Part shown: piece after piece, positions 50,670 through 57,579 of the stretch
Numbering within the stretch: the stretch's first letter is position 1
Layout: every line of letters begins with the position of its first letter
Assembly: GCA_035652335.1 (NCBI GenBank)
Contig: DASRDZ010000014.1
Span: 1-64,000, forward strand
From: DASRDZ01 sp035652335
Lineage (GTDB): Bacteria > Chloroflexota > Dormibacteria > Aeolococcales > Aeolococcaceae
Direction: 5' to 3'
Length of the DNA: 64,000 nucleotides
Notes under the pieces: generated by a model
Databases searched by the model: none
The model's input: only the letters and a program-made list of their open reading frames with translations
What the model was told of the DNA's origin: nothing
Program-made: the position numbers and the translations under genes

Positions 50670-51275
50670 CTACTCCTCGTCGTCGCCGGCGGCGTCGCCG
50701 TCGTCGAGGTAGGGCAGCAGCGACTCGTCGTTCAGCGCGCGCGCCTCGACCAGCATCTCGGCGACGGTCTCGGCGTGCTCGACGCTCCACTCCAGCGCGG
50801 CCGCCATCTCCACCGAGGTCGGCGCGCGTCCCAGGCGATGGCGCATCTCCACCTCGACCAGCTCGTAGCGCTGCGCGTCGCGCACGAAGGCCTCGCCCGC
50901 CGCCTTCTCCTCCGCCTCGCGCTCGACCGCCGCGTCGAGATGGAGGTCGACGACGCGGCGCACGTAGTCGCGCAGCCCGGCGGGCTCACCCCCGCGCCGG
51001 GCGTACTCGTCGACCGCGGTGACCACGGCCACCGAGCCCTCCTGGTAGAGGTCGCCGACATCGACCCCGCGGTCGCGCCGCTCCAGCGCTGCGTCGAGGG
51101 CGACGGCGAGGTTGTGGCGCACCAGCGTGGCCGTCGCCGCGGTGGCGTCGGTGGCGCGGTCGTGGATGCGCCCGAGCAGCACGGCGACGTCGGCGTCGGG
51201 GAGCGGCGGGAAGCTGCGGGCCTGCGCGGCCAGGGCGTCGAGGGGGCTGTCGTCAGCCCAGTCCAAGCCGGACAT
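50670..51275 (-). CDS. Sigma-70-like protein containing regions 2-3 but no region 4
   Basis: 201 residues. Core-binding region 2 is recognisable (LVRHNLAVALDAALERRDRGVDVGDLYQEGSVAVVTAVDEY, then LRDYVRRVVDLHL), followed by a region-3-like segment (RHRLGRAPTSVEMAAALEW, then ALNDESLLPYLDDGD). The protein stops there: the -35-binding region 4 is missing and the tail is acidic (DGDAAGDDEE). It may be a split or accessory sigma, or a decoy of RNA polymerase. Starts 5 bp after an SRPBCC gene stop and is followed by an 87-residue gene; all three may be co-transcribed. Confidence 0.7.
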   Translation of the reverse strand: MSGLDWADDSPLDALAAQARSFPPLPDADVAVLLGRIHDRATDATAATATLVRHNLAVALDAALERRDRGVDVGDLYQEGSVAVVTAVDEYARRGGEPAGLRDYVRRVVDLHLDAAVEREAEEKAAGEAFVRDAQRYELVEVEMRHRLGRAPTSVEMAAALEWSVEHAETVAEMLVEARALNDESLLPYLDDGDAAGDDEE

Positions 51276-51280
51276 CGTGC

Positions 51281-51727
51281 TCAGCCGGCGAGCGACTTCC
51301 GTCCGAAGCGGGCGGCCAGATTCTCCACGGCCCGGGCGACCTCGTGCCGCGCCGCCCCCACCGTGGCCCGCTCCACGGCGCCACCGAAGGGACCGCCGCC
51401 GACCGCGTAGCTCGCCGCCAGCTCCAGCTTGCAACCGCCGCTGACGGGACGGATCTGCAGGGCGATGCGCAGCTCCATGCCGTCCTCGAGCTCGTAGAGC
51501 GCGCGCGACGGCGCGTCGCTCTCGCGGCAGACCAGGACGCCGCGGAGATGCCGCCCGATGATCCCCACCTCGACCTCGTAGCGCGCGCCCACGCCGTTCT
51601 CGGGGCCGCCCACGTGGCGCAGGCCGCGCACGGCGGGGAGCCAGTCGGCCTGGCGCAGGTCCGTCGCCGCGGCGAAGGCCTCGGCGGGACCGACGGGAAG
51701 GGTCACGTCGGCGCGTGCCTCGATCAT
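51281..51727 (-). CDS. SRPBCC (polyketide cyclase/dehydrase-like) protein
   Basis: 148 residues, typical helix-grip fold: EARADVTLPVGPAEAFAAATD, W-LPAVRGLRHVGG, GVGARYEVEVGI, YELEDG, CKLELAASYAVGGGP and a long C-terminal helix (ARHEVARAVENLAARFG). Binds a hydrophobic ligand or lipid; the reaction is unknown. Start set by TACCGT 7 nt upstream. Confidence 0.75.
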   Translation of the reverse strand: MIEARADVTLPVGPAEAFAAATDLRQADWLPAVRGLRHVGGPENGVGARYEVEVGIIGRHLRGVLVCRESDAPSRALYELEDGMELRIALQIRPVSGGCKLELAASYAVGGGPFGGAVERATVGAARHEVARAVENLAARFGRKSLAG

Positions 51728-51734
51728 CGACGGC

Positions 51735-51740
51735 ACGGTA
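51735..51740 (-). promoter_or_regulatory. -10-like element TACCGT before the SRPBCC gene
   Basis: TACCGT on the minus strand ends 7 nt before the ATG. Confidence 0.35.
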
Positions 51741-51768
51741 CCACCGGGATGCCGGCGGAGTGTCCCGC

Positions 51769-52590
51769 TCAGTACATCAGGGTGGCGAGGTTGGCCACGG
51801 GCTCGAATCCGAGCCGGTCGTACACCTTCCGCGCCGCCACGTTGTAGTGGTTGACGTACAGCGTGCACACGGGCACCTCGCGCAGCACCGCGCGGCAGAC
51901 GGCGGCCATCGCCGCGGTGGCGACGCCGCGGTTGCGACGGCTCGGCGCGGTGTAGACGCCCTGGATCTGCACGGCCTCGGGTGTCCAGGCGCTCAGCTCC
52001 GCCTTGAACACGACCTCGTCGCCCTCCGTCCACACCCAGCTCCAGCCGCGCTGGATCAGCGTGCTCATCCGGCTGCGCCAGCCCGAGGGGTCGATGGCCA
52101 GCGGGTCGACACCCATCTCCTCGCGGTGCATGTCGGCGGCGGCGACGGTGAGGCGGTCGAGGTCGGCAGCCGTGCCGTTGCGCACCTCCGCCGCGGGGAC
52201 GACGGCGGTGACGCCGCCGCGCCGCTGGGCGAGCAGCGGCTGCGGGTCGCGCAGCTCGCGGAGCGGCGGCGCGGGATGGCGGGCGCGGTGCAGCGCCAGC
52301 ACCTGGGCGCGCGGGCCGACCAGCATGCGCGGCGCCTGCTGGCGGCTGAGCGCCTCGGCGAGCCGGTCGACGTCGTCACCGCGGGGGACCCAGGGGACCA
52401 CCAGCGGGCCGCCGAGCATTGCCGCCCGGATGCGGCCGTCGCCGTCGACGCCCCACCACTGGCCGCTGCCCAGGCCGGCGAGGCGCAGCTCGCTGCGCAG
52501 GTAGACGTTCTGCAGCGGCTCCTCGTCGAGGAGGGCGGCGAGAGCGGGGGCGTCCTCGGGGATGAGGCGCCGCAGCGCGGTGGCGATCAC
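51769..52590 (-). CDS. GNAT-family N-acetyltransferase with DUF4081-like N-terminal domain
   Basis: 273 residues from GTG. The N-terminal 130 residues (LDEEPLQNVYLRSELRLAGLG and VDRLAEALSRQQ) match the DUF4081 module that precedes GNAT domains in actinobacterial proteins. The GNAT core follows, with acetyl-CoA loop APSRRNRGVATAAM and the final YVNHYNVAARKVYDRLGFEPVA. Acceptor unknown. The TAGGAT element ends 9 nt before the start. Divergent from the DAHP synthase gene. Confidence 0.8.
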   Translation of the reverse strand: MIATALRRLIPEDAPALAALLDEEPLQNVYLRSELRLAGLGSGQWWGVDGDGRIRAAMLGGPLVVPWVPRGDDVDRLAEALSRQQAPRMLVGPRAQVLALHRARHPAPPLRELRDPQPLLAQRRGGVTAVVPAAEVRNGTAADLDRLTVAAADMHREEMGVDPLAIDPSGWRSRMSTLIQRGWSWVWTEGDEVVFKAELSAWTPEAVQIQGVYTAPSRRNRGVATAAMAAVCRAVLREVPVCTLYVNHYNVAARKVYDRLGFEPVANLATLMY

Positions 52591-52599
52591 GGTGCGACG

Positions 52600-52605
52600 A
52601 TCCTA
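52600..52605 (-). promoter_or_regulatory. -10-like element TAGGAT before the GNAT gene
   Basis: TAGGAT on the minus strand ends 9 nt before the GTG. Confidence 0.4.
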
Positions 52606-52650
52606 CGGTCGTGCACCGCGCCGATGCAGGGCGCCCGCTCGGTGCGCCGC

Positions 52651-52656
52651 TACCAT
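52651..52656 (+). promoter_or_regulatory. -10-like element TACCAT before the DAHP synthase gene
   Basis: TACCAT ends 7 nt before the ATG; divergent partner of the element at 52600. Confidence 0.4.
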
Positions 52657-52663
52657 TGCGCCC

Positions 52664-53695
52664 ATGCTGATCCTGATGCACGCCCACGCCTCGCGGGCGG
52701 AGATCGACGGCGTCATGGACCACGTGCGCTCGCACGGCTACGAGCCGATCGAGCTGCCGGGCACGGACCGCATCGCCATCGGTGTGCTGGGGTCGCACCC
52801 CGCGTCGATCCGCGACAACGTGGTGGGGCTGCCGGGGGTGGTCGACGCCATCCCGGTGTCGAAGCCGTACAAGATGGTGGGCCTGGAGTGGCACCCCGCC
52901 AGGTCGCAGGTGCGGGTCGGGCCGGCGGTGTTCGGGGGGAGCGAGTTCGTGGTGGCGGCGGGGCCGTGCGCCATCGAGTCGCCGGCGCAGATGCTGGCGA
53001 CGGCGTCCGGGGTGCGCGCGGCGGGCGCTCTGCTGCTGCGAGGCGGCGCCTACAAGCCGCGGACGTCGCCGTACTCGTTCCGCGGACTTGGCGTGGCGGG
53101 ACTCGAGCTGCTCGCCGCGGCGCGCGCTGAGACCGGGCTGCCGGTGGTCACAGAGGTGCTGACGCCGTCGGAGGTGGGCGTGGTCGCGGAGTGGGCCGAC
53201 ATGCTCCAGGTCGGCACCCGCAACGCGCAGAACTTCGCCCTCCTGGAGGCGGTGGGGCAGGCGGGCAAGCCGGTGCTGCTGAAGCGCGGCATGTCCAACA
53301 CCGTCGAGGAGTGGCTCCTCTCGGCGGAGTACGTGCTGTCGCAGGGCAATCCCGACGTCGTCCTCTGCGAGCGGGGCATCCGCTCGTTCGAGACGGCGAC
53401 GCGCAACACCCTGGACCTTTCCGCCGTGCCGCTGGTGCGCTCGCTGTCGCACCTCCCCATCGTGGTCGACCCGTCGCACGCCACCGGGCACCGTCACCTG
53501 GTCGCGCCGATGGCGCTCGCGGCGCTCGCCTGCGGCGCCGACGGGCTGCTCGTCGAGGTGCACCCGCAGCCCGACGAAGCGCTCTCGGACGGGCCGCAGT
53601 CGCTGACCCTGGAGCAGTTCGGGTCATTGATGGCCGAATTGCGACGGGTCGCAGCCGCGGTGGGGCGGGAGATGTCGGCGGCGCCGGTGGGCTAG
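52664..53695 (+). CDS. aroF: 3-deoxy-7-phosphoheptulonate (DAHP) synthase, type I beta
   Basis: 343 residues. An N-terminal ferredoxin-like regulatory domain (about 1-70, MLILMHAHASRAEIDGVMDH) comes before the TIM barrel: VAAGPCAIES, LLRGGAYKPRTSPYSFRG, MLQVGTRNAQNF, LLKRGMSNT, VLCERGIRSFE and VVDPSHATGH. Condenses phosphoenolpyruvate with erythrose 4-phosphate, the first step of aromatic amino acid synthesis; the N-terminal domain gives Tyr/Phe feedback control in Thermotoga-like enzymes. No other aro gene is adjacent. Confidence 0.93.
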   Translation: MLILMHAHASRAEIDGVMDHVRSHGYEPIELPGTDRIAIGVLGSHPASIRDNVVGLPGVVDAIPVSKPYKMVGLEWHPARSQVRVGPAVFGGSEFVVAAGPCAIESPAQMLATASGVRAAGALLLRGGAYKPRTSPYSFRGLGVAGLELLAAARAETGLPVVTEVLTPSEVGVVAEWADMLQVGTRNAQNFALLEAVGQAGKPVLLKRGMSNTVEEWLLSAEYVLSQGNPDVVLCERGIRSFETATRNTLDLSAVPLVRSLSHLPIVVDPSHATGHRHLVAPMALAALACGADGLLVEVHPQPDEALSDGPQSLTLEQFGSLMAELRRVAAAVGREMSAAPVG

Positions 53696-53716
53696 CGGCC
53701 GCGCGCCTCCCGAGCC

Positions 53717-54121
53717 TCAGGGGAGCGCGGCGACAGGCTCCAGGGCCTGCTCGGGGCTGACGTTCATCTGGGCGGCGAGCTGCAGGCGCTCGCGCTTGTT
53801 CTCGTCCGCGATGCGGGCGAGCTCGGCGTCACGCCCCGTCCACATCATCCCGAGCATCTTCCAGTCGCCCCGGAAGGACCAGGCGGCGTGGCCGAAGGTG
53901 GCCGGCTTGTTGCCCTCGATGACGAAGTGGCTGAACCAGGCCATCCCGTAGGCCACCACGGGTGCCGCGGCGAGCCGGCCCCAGCGGCGGCGGGCGATGC
54001 CGGAGGTGCCGAGCGCAACGCCCAGGTGGGTCCCGGCGAAGTGCATCCAGCGCGTCGCGGCCTTGGAGTGCTCGGCGACATAGAAGGGGAAGAAGTCCTC
54101 GAAGCTGGTGAACTCGTTCAT
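53717..54121 (-). CDS. DUF962 (Mpo1-like) membrane protein
   Basis: 134 residues. FTSFEDFFPFYVAEHSKAATRWMHFAGT, YGMAWFSHFVIEGNKPATF and SFRGDWKM are the diagnostic DUF962/Mpo1 positions, with conserved His pairs. Yeast Mpo1 is an Fe-dependent dioxygenase in 2-hydroxy fatty acid alpha-oxidation; short bacterial members are little studied. The C-terminal 25 residues are a charged extension. Preceded by AAGGGACG. Confidence 0.75.
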   Translation of the reverse strand: MNEFTSFEDFFPFYVAEHSKAATRWMHFAGTHLGVALGTSGIARRRWGRLAAAPVVAYGMAWFSHFVIEGNKPATFGHAAWSFRGDWKMLGMMWTGRDAELARIADENKRERLQLAAQMNVSPEQALEPVAALP

Positions 54122-54182
54122 CTGCGTCCCTTCGTCTGCCTTGTGCGACGCCCCATGATGCCTGAGGCGCCGGGTTGGACGC

Positions 54183-54620
54183 CTAGCCCCTCCGCTTCGG
54201 CTTCGTGGCCGGCCGGTTCGGCCCTCCCACCGAGGACTGCTTGGCGCGCAGCGCCTGCTGCGCCTCGCGCAGGGCGGACCACTGCGCCGCCACCTCGCGC
54301 ACATACGCGGGGTCGAGCCGCCAGCCGGCCTTTCCCCCGAGGCTGACGCCCTCCAGTGCGCCGCGCCGCAGCAGCCGGCGAACCTGCTCCTCGCCGACGC
54401 CGAGGACGACGGCGGCCTGGGCCACCGTCATCCCCGAGTACCGCAGCGAGAGGCCGGGTGCCGTGACGGACGGTGACGGCGACTCGCCGGACCCTCCCTG
54501 GGGTTGCTCGGCGCCCGATGCGTTCATCACGTCGGCGAGCAAGCGGCGCGCCAGCTGCAGCGACGAGAGCGCCGCGTCCAACTCGTCGCGGAGCGCCCGG
54601 AACTGCGGCGCTGGGAGCAT
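54183..54620 (-). CDS. Excisionase/MerR-type HTH protein, paralogue A
   Basis: 145 residues. An N-terminal helix (FRALRDELDAALSSLQLARRLL) and Pro/Ser-rich spacer are followed by a helix-turn-helix with wing at about 64-110 (MTVAQAAVVLGVGEEQVRRLLRRGALEGVSLGGKAGWRL), the layout of excisionase-family DNA-binding domains. A basic tail (KPKRRG) ends it. Strong Shine-Dalgarno AGGAGGTGG. It shares its HTH sequence with the divergently transcribed gene, 184 bp away. No recombinase is nearby, so a regulator rather than a phage excisionase is likely. Confidence 0.7.
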   Translation of the reverse strand: MLPAPQFRALRDELDAALSSLQLARRLLADVMNASGAEQPQGGSGESPSPSVTAPGLSLRYSGMTVAQAAVVLGVGEEQVRRLLRRGALEGVSLGGKAGWRLDPAYVREVAAQWSALREAQQALRAKQSSVGGPNRPATKPKRRG

Positions 54621-54804
54621 TGTGACGCACCACCTCCTGTGCCCAGGTCTTCTCTCGGCGGCTCGGCGTCACCACACTACGGGTTGCGGAACGGCTGCGT
54701 TGTGGTGCTTCTGCCAGTACAAATTCCTTGTGACTGGAGACAAATACAGTTGGCGACTGTTGTGCCACCGTTTCTCTCAAGGCCCACACCACGGAGGAAC
54801 CGGC
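54621..54804. promoter_or_regulatory. Intergenic region between two divergent paralogous HTH genes
   Basis: 184 bp, clearly more AT-rich than the surroundings (ATTCCTTGTGAC and CAAATACAG stretches). Both Shine-Dalgarnos (AGGAGGTGG on minus, GGAGGAAC on plus) lie at its ends. A TTGTGA -35-like element occurs at 54728, without a clear -10 partner. Best candidate in the window for a shared operator. Confidence 0.5.
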
Positions 54805-55200
54805 ATGCAGCGGGCGGGGAGTCTCAGCGTTGTCGAGGCGGCGGAACGGATCGCGCAGCTCTGCCTGCACACTGCGATCGCCCAGACGAACCAGTCCACC
54901 AAAGGCGCGATGCTCCTCAGGCGTGCACGCGCGGACGGTGATCGCCGGGGCGCGCCGATGCCGGAGTGGCGCGGCCGGGCTCGCGCATGGGAGTCGCACA
55001 CGGTGATGACCGTGGCGCAGGTGGCGGCGGCGATCGGCATCCCGCCCGAGAAGGTGCGGCGCCTGCTGCGCGCCGGTGTCCTGTTCGGGATCAACTTCGG
55101 CGGTGCAATCGGTTGGCGTGTGTTCCGGGATTCGCTGGTGGAGCTCGGCCTGGACAACGTCGCGGCGGCTCTGGACCTCCCTCCGGAGATCAGTCCGTGA
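54805..55200 (+). CDS. Excisionase/MerR-type HTH protein, paralogue B
   Basis: 131 residues. N-terminal helix (LSVVEAAERIAQLCLHTAIAQTNQS), Arg-rich middle and an HTH with wing at about 82-130 (MTVAQVAAAIGIPPEKVRRLLRAGVLFGINFGGAIGWRVF), closely alignable with the divergent paralogue: MTVAQ, VRRLLR-G-L-G and GGxxGWR positions match. ATG with GGAGGAAC 4 nt upstream. Its last 11 bp overlap the convergent S51/CysRS-fusion gene. Confidence 0.7.
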   Translation: MQRAGSLSVVEAAERIAQLCLHTAIAQTNQSTKGAMLLRRARADGDRRGAPMPEWRGRARAWESHTVMTVAQVAAAIGIPPEKVRRLLRAGVLFGINFGGAIGWRVFRDSLVELGLDNVAAALDLPPEISP

Positions 55201-56491
55201 CTCGCCGGGCCGACCCGGCCGCGCCGAAGCCGGCGGGGAGTTCCCAGTCGGTGCCGTCAGGGGTGTCCTTGACCTCCACGCCGAGGTGGAGCAGCGAATC
55301 GCGCAGCGCGTCGGCGTCGCCGAAGCGGCGCTCGGCGCGGGCGGCGCGGCGCTGGGCGAGGATGGCGTCGACGAAGGGGGCGACCAGGGCACGGGGGTCG
55401 CGGGCGCCGAGGCGGGCGAGGTCGGCGAGGCGGACCAGCATGCTGCGCATCAGGGCGCGGGCGCGGTCCATGTCGTCGGTGGCGAAGGTCTCGCGGGACC
55501 ACTCCCAGAGGTAGGCGTCGAGGTCGAGCAGGGCGGCCTGGGCGGCGTCGACGTCGGCGGCGGCGACGGCGGTGTCGAAGCGCTCGCGGCGCGTGTCGAC
55601 GCCGTCGGCGAAGGGGTTGACGGATTGCGCGACGGCGACCGGGGATCCGGGGGCCGAGGACGGCGCGGCGCTCGGGGCGGCGGGGTGCTGCACGGCGCCG
55701 CTGCGCAGCACGTCCAGCGGCACCACCGAGCCCGCCTCGATGCGCTGCTCGCAGCCGCGATGGCGCAGGGTCACGACGCCGTTGCCGCGCACGGTGGCCG
55801 TCGCCGCGCCGGCGTCGATGATGCAGGCGGTGTGCTCGTCGACCCCGAGGACGAACGCGTCCTCCGGCATCATCTCCTCGAGGATGCGCAGCCGCCGCTC
55901 GCCCATGTAGCAGTGCGAGGTGTCGTGCGTGCCGCCCTCCGCGTTGTTGTAGTGCGGCACGACCACCGCGTTGATGCCAAGAGTGGCCAGAAGGTCGAGG
56001 CCGTCGAGCCAGTAGGGGTCGGCACCGACCTTGTAGACCTCGTACACCGGCAGCGCCAGCACGCCGATGGTGGCCGCGGCCGCGGAGGCGAAGACCACGC
56101 AGCCGCCGGATTCCAGCTTCTCGGCGAGCAGCGACGGCAGCGCGCCGTCCTTCCACTGCCGCAGGGCGTAGCTGGGGCTGCCCGGCCCCGAGAAGACGTA
56201 CGAGGCCTCGCGCACCCGCGCCAGCATCGTCTCGTAGTCGCCGGAGGCCGACCACGGCATGCCGCGGTACGAGGCCACCCCTAGCTCGCGCTGCACGTTC
56301 TCGCGGAAGTAGGTCACCGCCTTGGCGGCGATCTCCGCAGCGTTCTCCTGGAAGCCGAAGGGCGTGTCGAGCATCACCGCGGGCACGGGTGGCGGACCGA
56401 GGCGGGCGAAGAGGTCGACGTGCACCGACGTCATCGTGGGGCTGGTCTCGCCCGATCCCATGATGGCGAGCAGGCGCGCGGGGGCTGGCAC
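55190..56491 (-). CDS. Peptidase S51-like (cyanophycinase fold) protein fused to a CysRS-type C-terminal domain
   Basis: 433 residues in two modules. Residues 1-260: MGSGETSPTM start, SYVFSGPGSPSYALRQW, VVFASAAAATIGVLALP (likely nucleophile Ser), VLGVDEHTACIID, as in S51/glutamine-amidotransferase-like cyanophycinases. After an Ala/Pro/Ser linker, residues about 290-425 look like the DALR-2 and C-terminal region of cysteinyl-tRNA synthetase (RRAARAERRFGDADALRDSL, then LGVEVKDTPDGTDWEL), without the catalytic Rossmann part. Substrate unknown; the CysRS-like part may bind tRNA-Cys or act in protein contact. GTG start, CACAAT 6 nt upstream. Confidence 0.75.
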   Translation of the reverse strand: MPAPARLLAIMGSGETSPTMTSVHVDLFARLGPPPVPAVMLDTPFGFQENAAEIAAKAVTYFRENVQRELGVASYRGMPWSASGDYETMLARVREASYVFSGPGSPSYALRQWKDGALPSLLAEKLESGGCVVFASAAAATIGVLALPVYEVYKVGADPYWLDGLDLLATLGINAVVVPHYNNAEGGTHDTSHCYMGERRLRILEEMMPEDAFVLGVDEHTACIIDAGAATATVRGNGVVTLRHRGCEQRIEAGSVVPLDVLRSGAVQHPAAPSAAPSSAPGSPVAVAQSVNPFADGVDTRRERFDTAVAAADVDAAQAALLDLDAYLWEWSRETFATDDMDRARALMRSMLVRLADLARLGARDPRALVAPFVDAILAQRRAARAERRFGDADALRDSLLHLGVEVKDTPDGTDWELPAGFGAAGSARRVTD

Positions 56492-56497
56492 GCCCCT

Positions 56498-56503
56498 ATT
56501 GTG
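56498..56503 (-). promoter_or_regulatory. -10-like element CACAAT before the S51-fusion gene
   Basis: CACAAT on the minus strand ends 6 nt before the GTG. Confidence 0.35.
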
Positions 56504-56524
56504 CCGTGCGGCCGCGGGCGACCC

Positions 56525-57529
56525 TCAGCGCACGGCCCTGGCCACCGCCGCGCACGCCGCGCCGACCCCGGCGAGCGCTCCGACCACCGGCGCCGGGTGC
56601 TCGGCCACCCACGTCTGCAGGCTGCGCGGATGCGCCCGGTCGTCGAAGATCCCGTGGGAACCGTGGTCCGCCTCCTGGTCGACCGGGGCGAAGAGGTTGT
56701 CGGGACGGTTGGCCGGGATCGGCCGGTCGGTGAGCTGCGAGTCGATCCCGCTGCGCGCCAGGTAGCGGTCACCGAGCGCGGGCAGCAGCTTGTTCCCCAG
56801 CACGGTGATCACCGTCGGCATGCCCACGAAGTGCTCACGGCGCCGCGGGTGCGAGGCCGCGTACACGATCGCCTCGGCGGCCACCTCCGGCTGGTAGATG
56901 GGCGGCACGGGCTGGGGATGGCGGCGCAGCCGGGTGCGCACCCAGGAGAACTGCGGGGTGTTCATCGCGGGCAGGTGCACCATGGTGACCTGCACCCCGC
57001 TGTGGTCGTGCAGCAGCTCGGTGCGCAGCGACTCGGTGAAGCCGACCATGGCGTGCTTCGCACCGCAGTACGACGCCTGCAGCGGGATTCCCCGGTAGGC
57101 AAGGGCGGAGCCGACCTGCACCACGACGCCGCGATCGCGCGGGAGCATGCGCTGCAGCGCGGCGAGGGTGCCGTGCACGAAGCCGAGATAGGTCACCTCG
57201 GTGACCCGGCGGAACTCCTCGGCGGTGGTGTCGGCGACGCGCGCGAAGACCGCGGTCATCGCGTTGTTGACCCACACCTCGATGGGGCCGAGCTCCTCCT
57301 CGATCCGGGAGGCGGCTGCGTCGACCGCCGGTGCGTCGGCGACGTCGCACTCCACGGCGCACACCTGCACGCCCAGGTCGGCCAGCTCGCGGGTGGTGGC
57401 GTCGAGGCCGGCGCGGCCCCGGGCGAGCAGCCCGATGCGGCGGACGCCGTGCTGGGCGAAGGCGCGGGCGGCGGCCCGGCCGACCCCGGCGGACGCGCCC
57501 GTGATGACAACGACAGACTGACTATCCAT
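56525..57529 (-). CDS. Short-chain dehydrogenase with C-terminal extension
   Basis: 334 residues. SDR core: VITGASAGVGRAAAR (NADP-type loop), VNNAMTA, catalytic SALAYRG Ser and YCGAKHA Tyr/Lys, HLPAMNTPQ. After residue 240 comes an 85-residue extension with a short hydrophobic stretch at the end (VVGALAGVGAACAAVAR) that could be a membrane tail. Members of this extended group occur in soil bacteria, often near aldehyde dehydrogenases, as here. Substrate unknown. Start supported by TATCCT 6 nt upstream. Confidence 0.85.
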   Translation of the reverse strand: MDSQSVVVITGASAGVGRAAARAFAQHGVRRIGLLARGRAGLDATTRELADLGVQVCAVECDVADAPAVDAAASRIEEELGPIEVWVNNAMTAVFARVADTTAEEFRRVTEVTYLGFVHGTLAALQRMLPRDRGVVVQVGSALAYRGIPLQASYCGAKHAMVGFTESLRTELLHDHSGVQVTMVHLPAMNTPQFSWVRTRLRRHPQPVPPIYQPEVAAEAIVYAASHPRRREHFVGMPTVITVLGNKLLPALGDRYLARSGIDSQLTDRPIPANRPDNLFAPVDQEADHGSHGIFDDRAHPRSLQTWVAEHPAPVVGALAGVGAACAAVARAVR

Positions 57530-57535
57530 GACACC

Positions 57536-57541
57536 AGGATA
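57536..57541 (-). promoter_or_regulatory. -10-like element TATCCT before the SDR gene
   Basis: TATCCT on the minus strand ends 6 nt before the ATG, within the 50 bp between the aldehyde dehydrogenase stop and the SDR. Confidence 0.4.
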
Positions 57542-57579
57542 GTCAGGATCGCCCCCGGCGGCCAGCCGCCGCGCTCGGC

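Noticed and set aside
54183..55200. Phage excision module, from excisionase-type HTH proteins
   Set aside because: No integrase, recombinase, phage structural gene or att-like duplication within reach; the two proteins look like chromosomal regulators.
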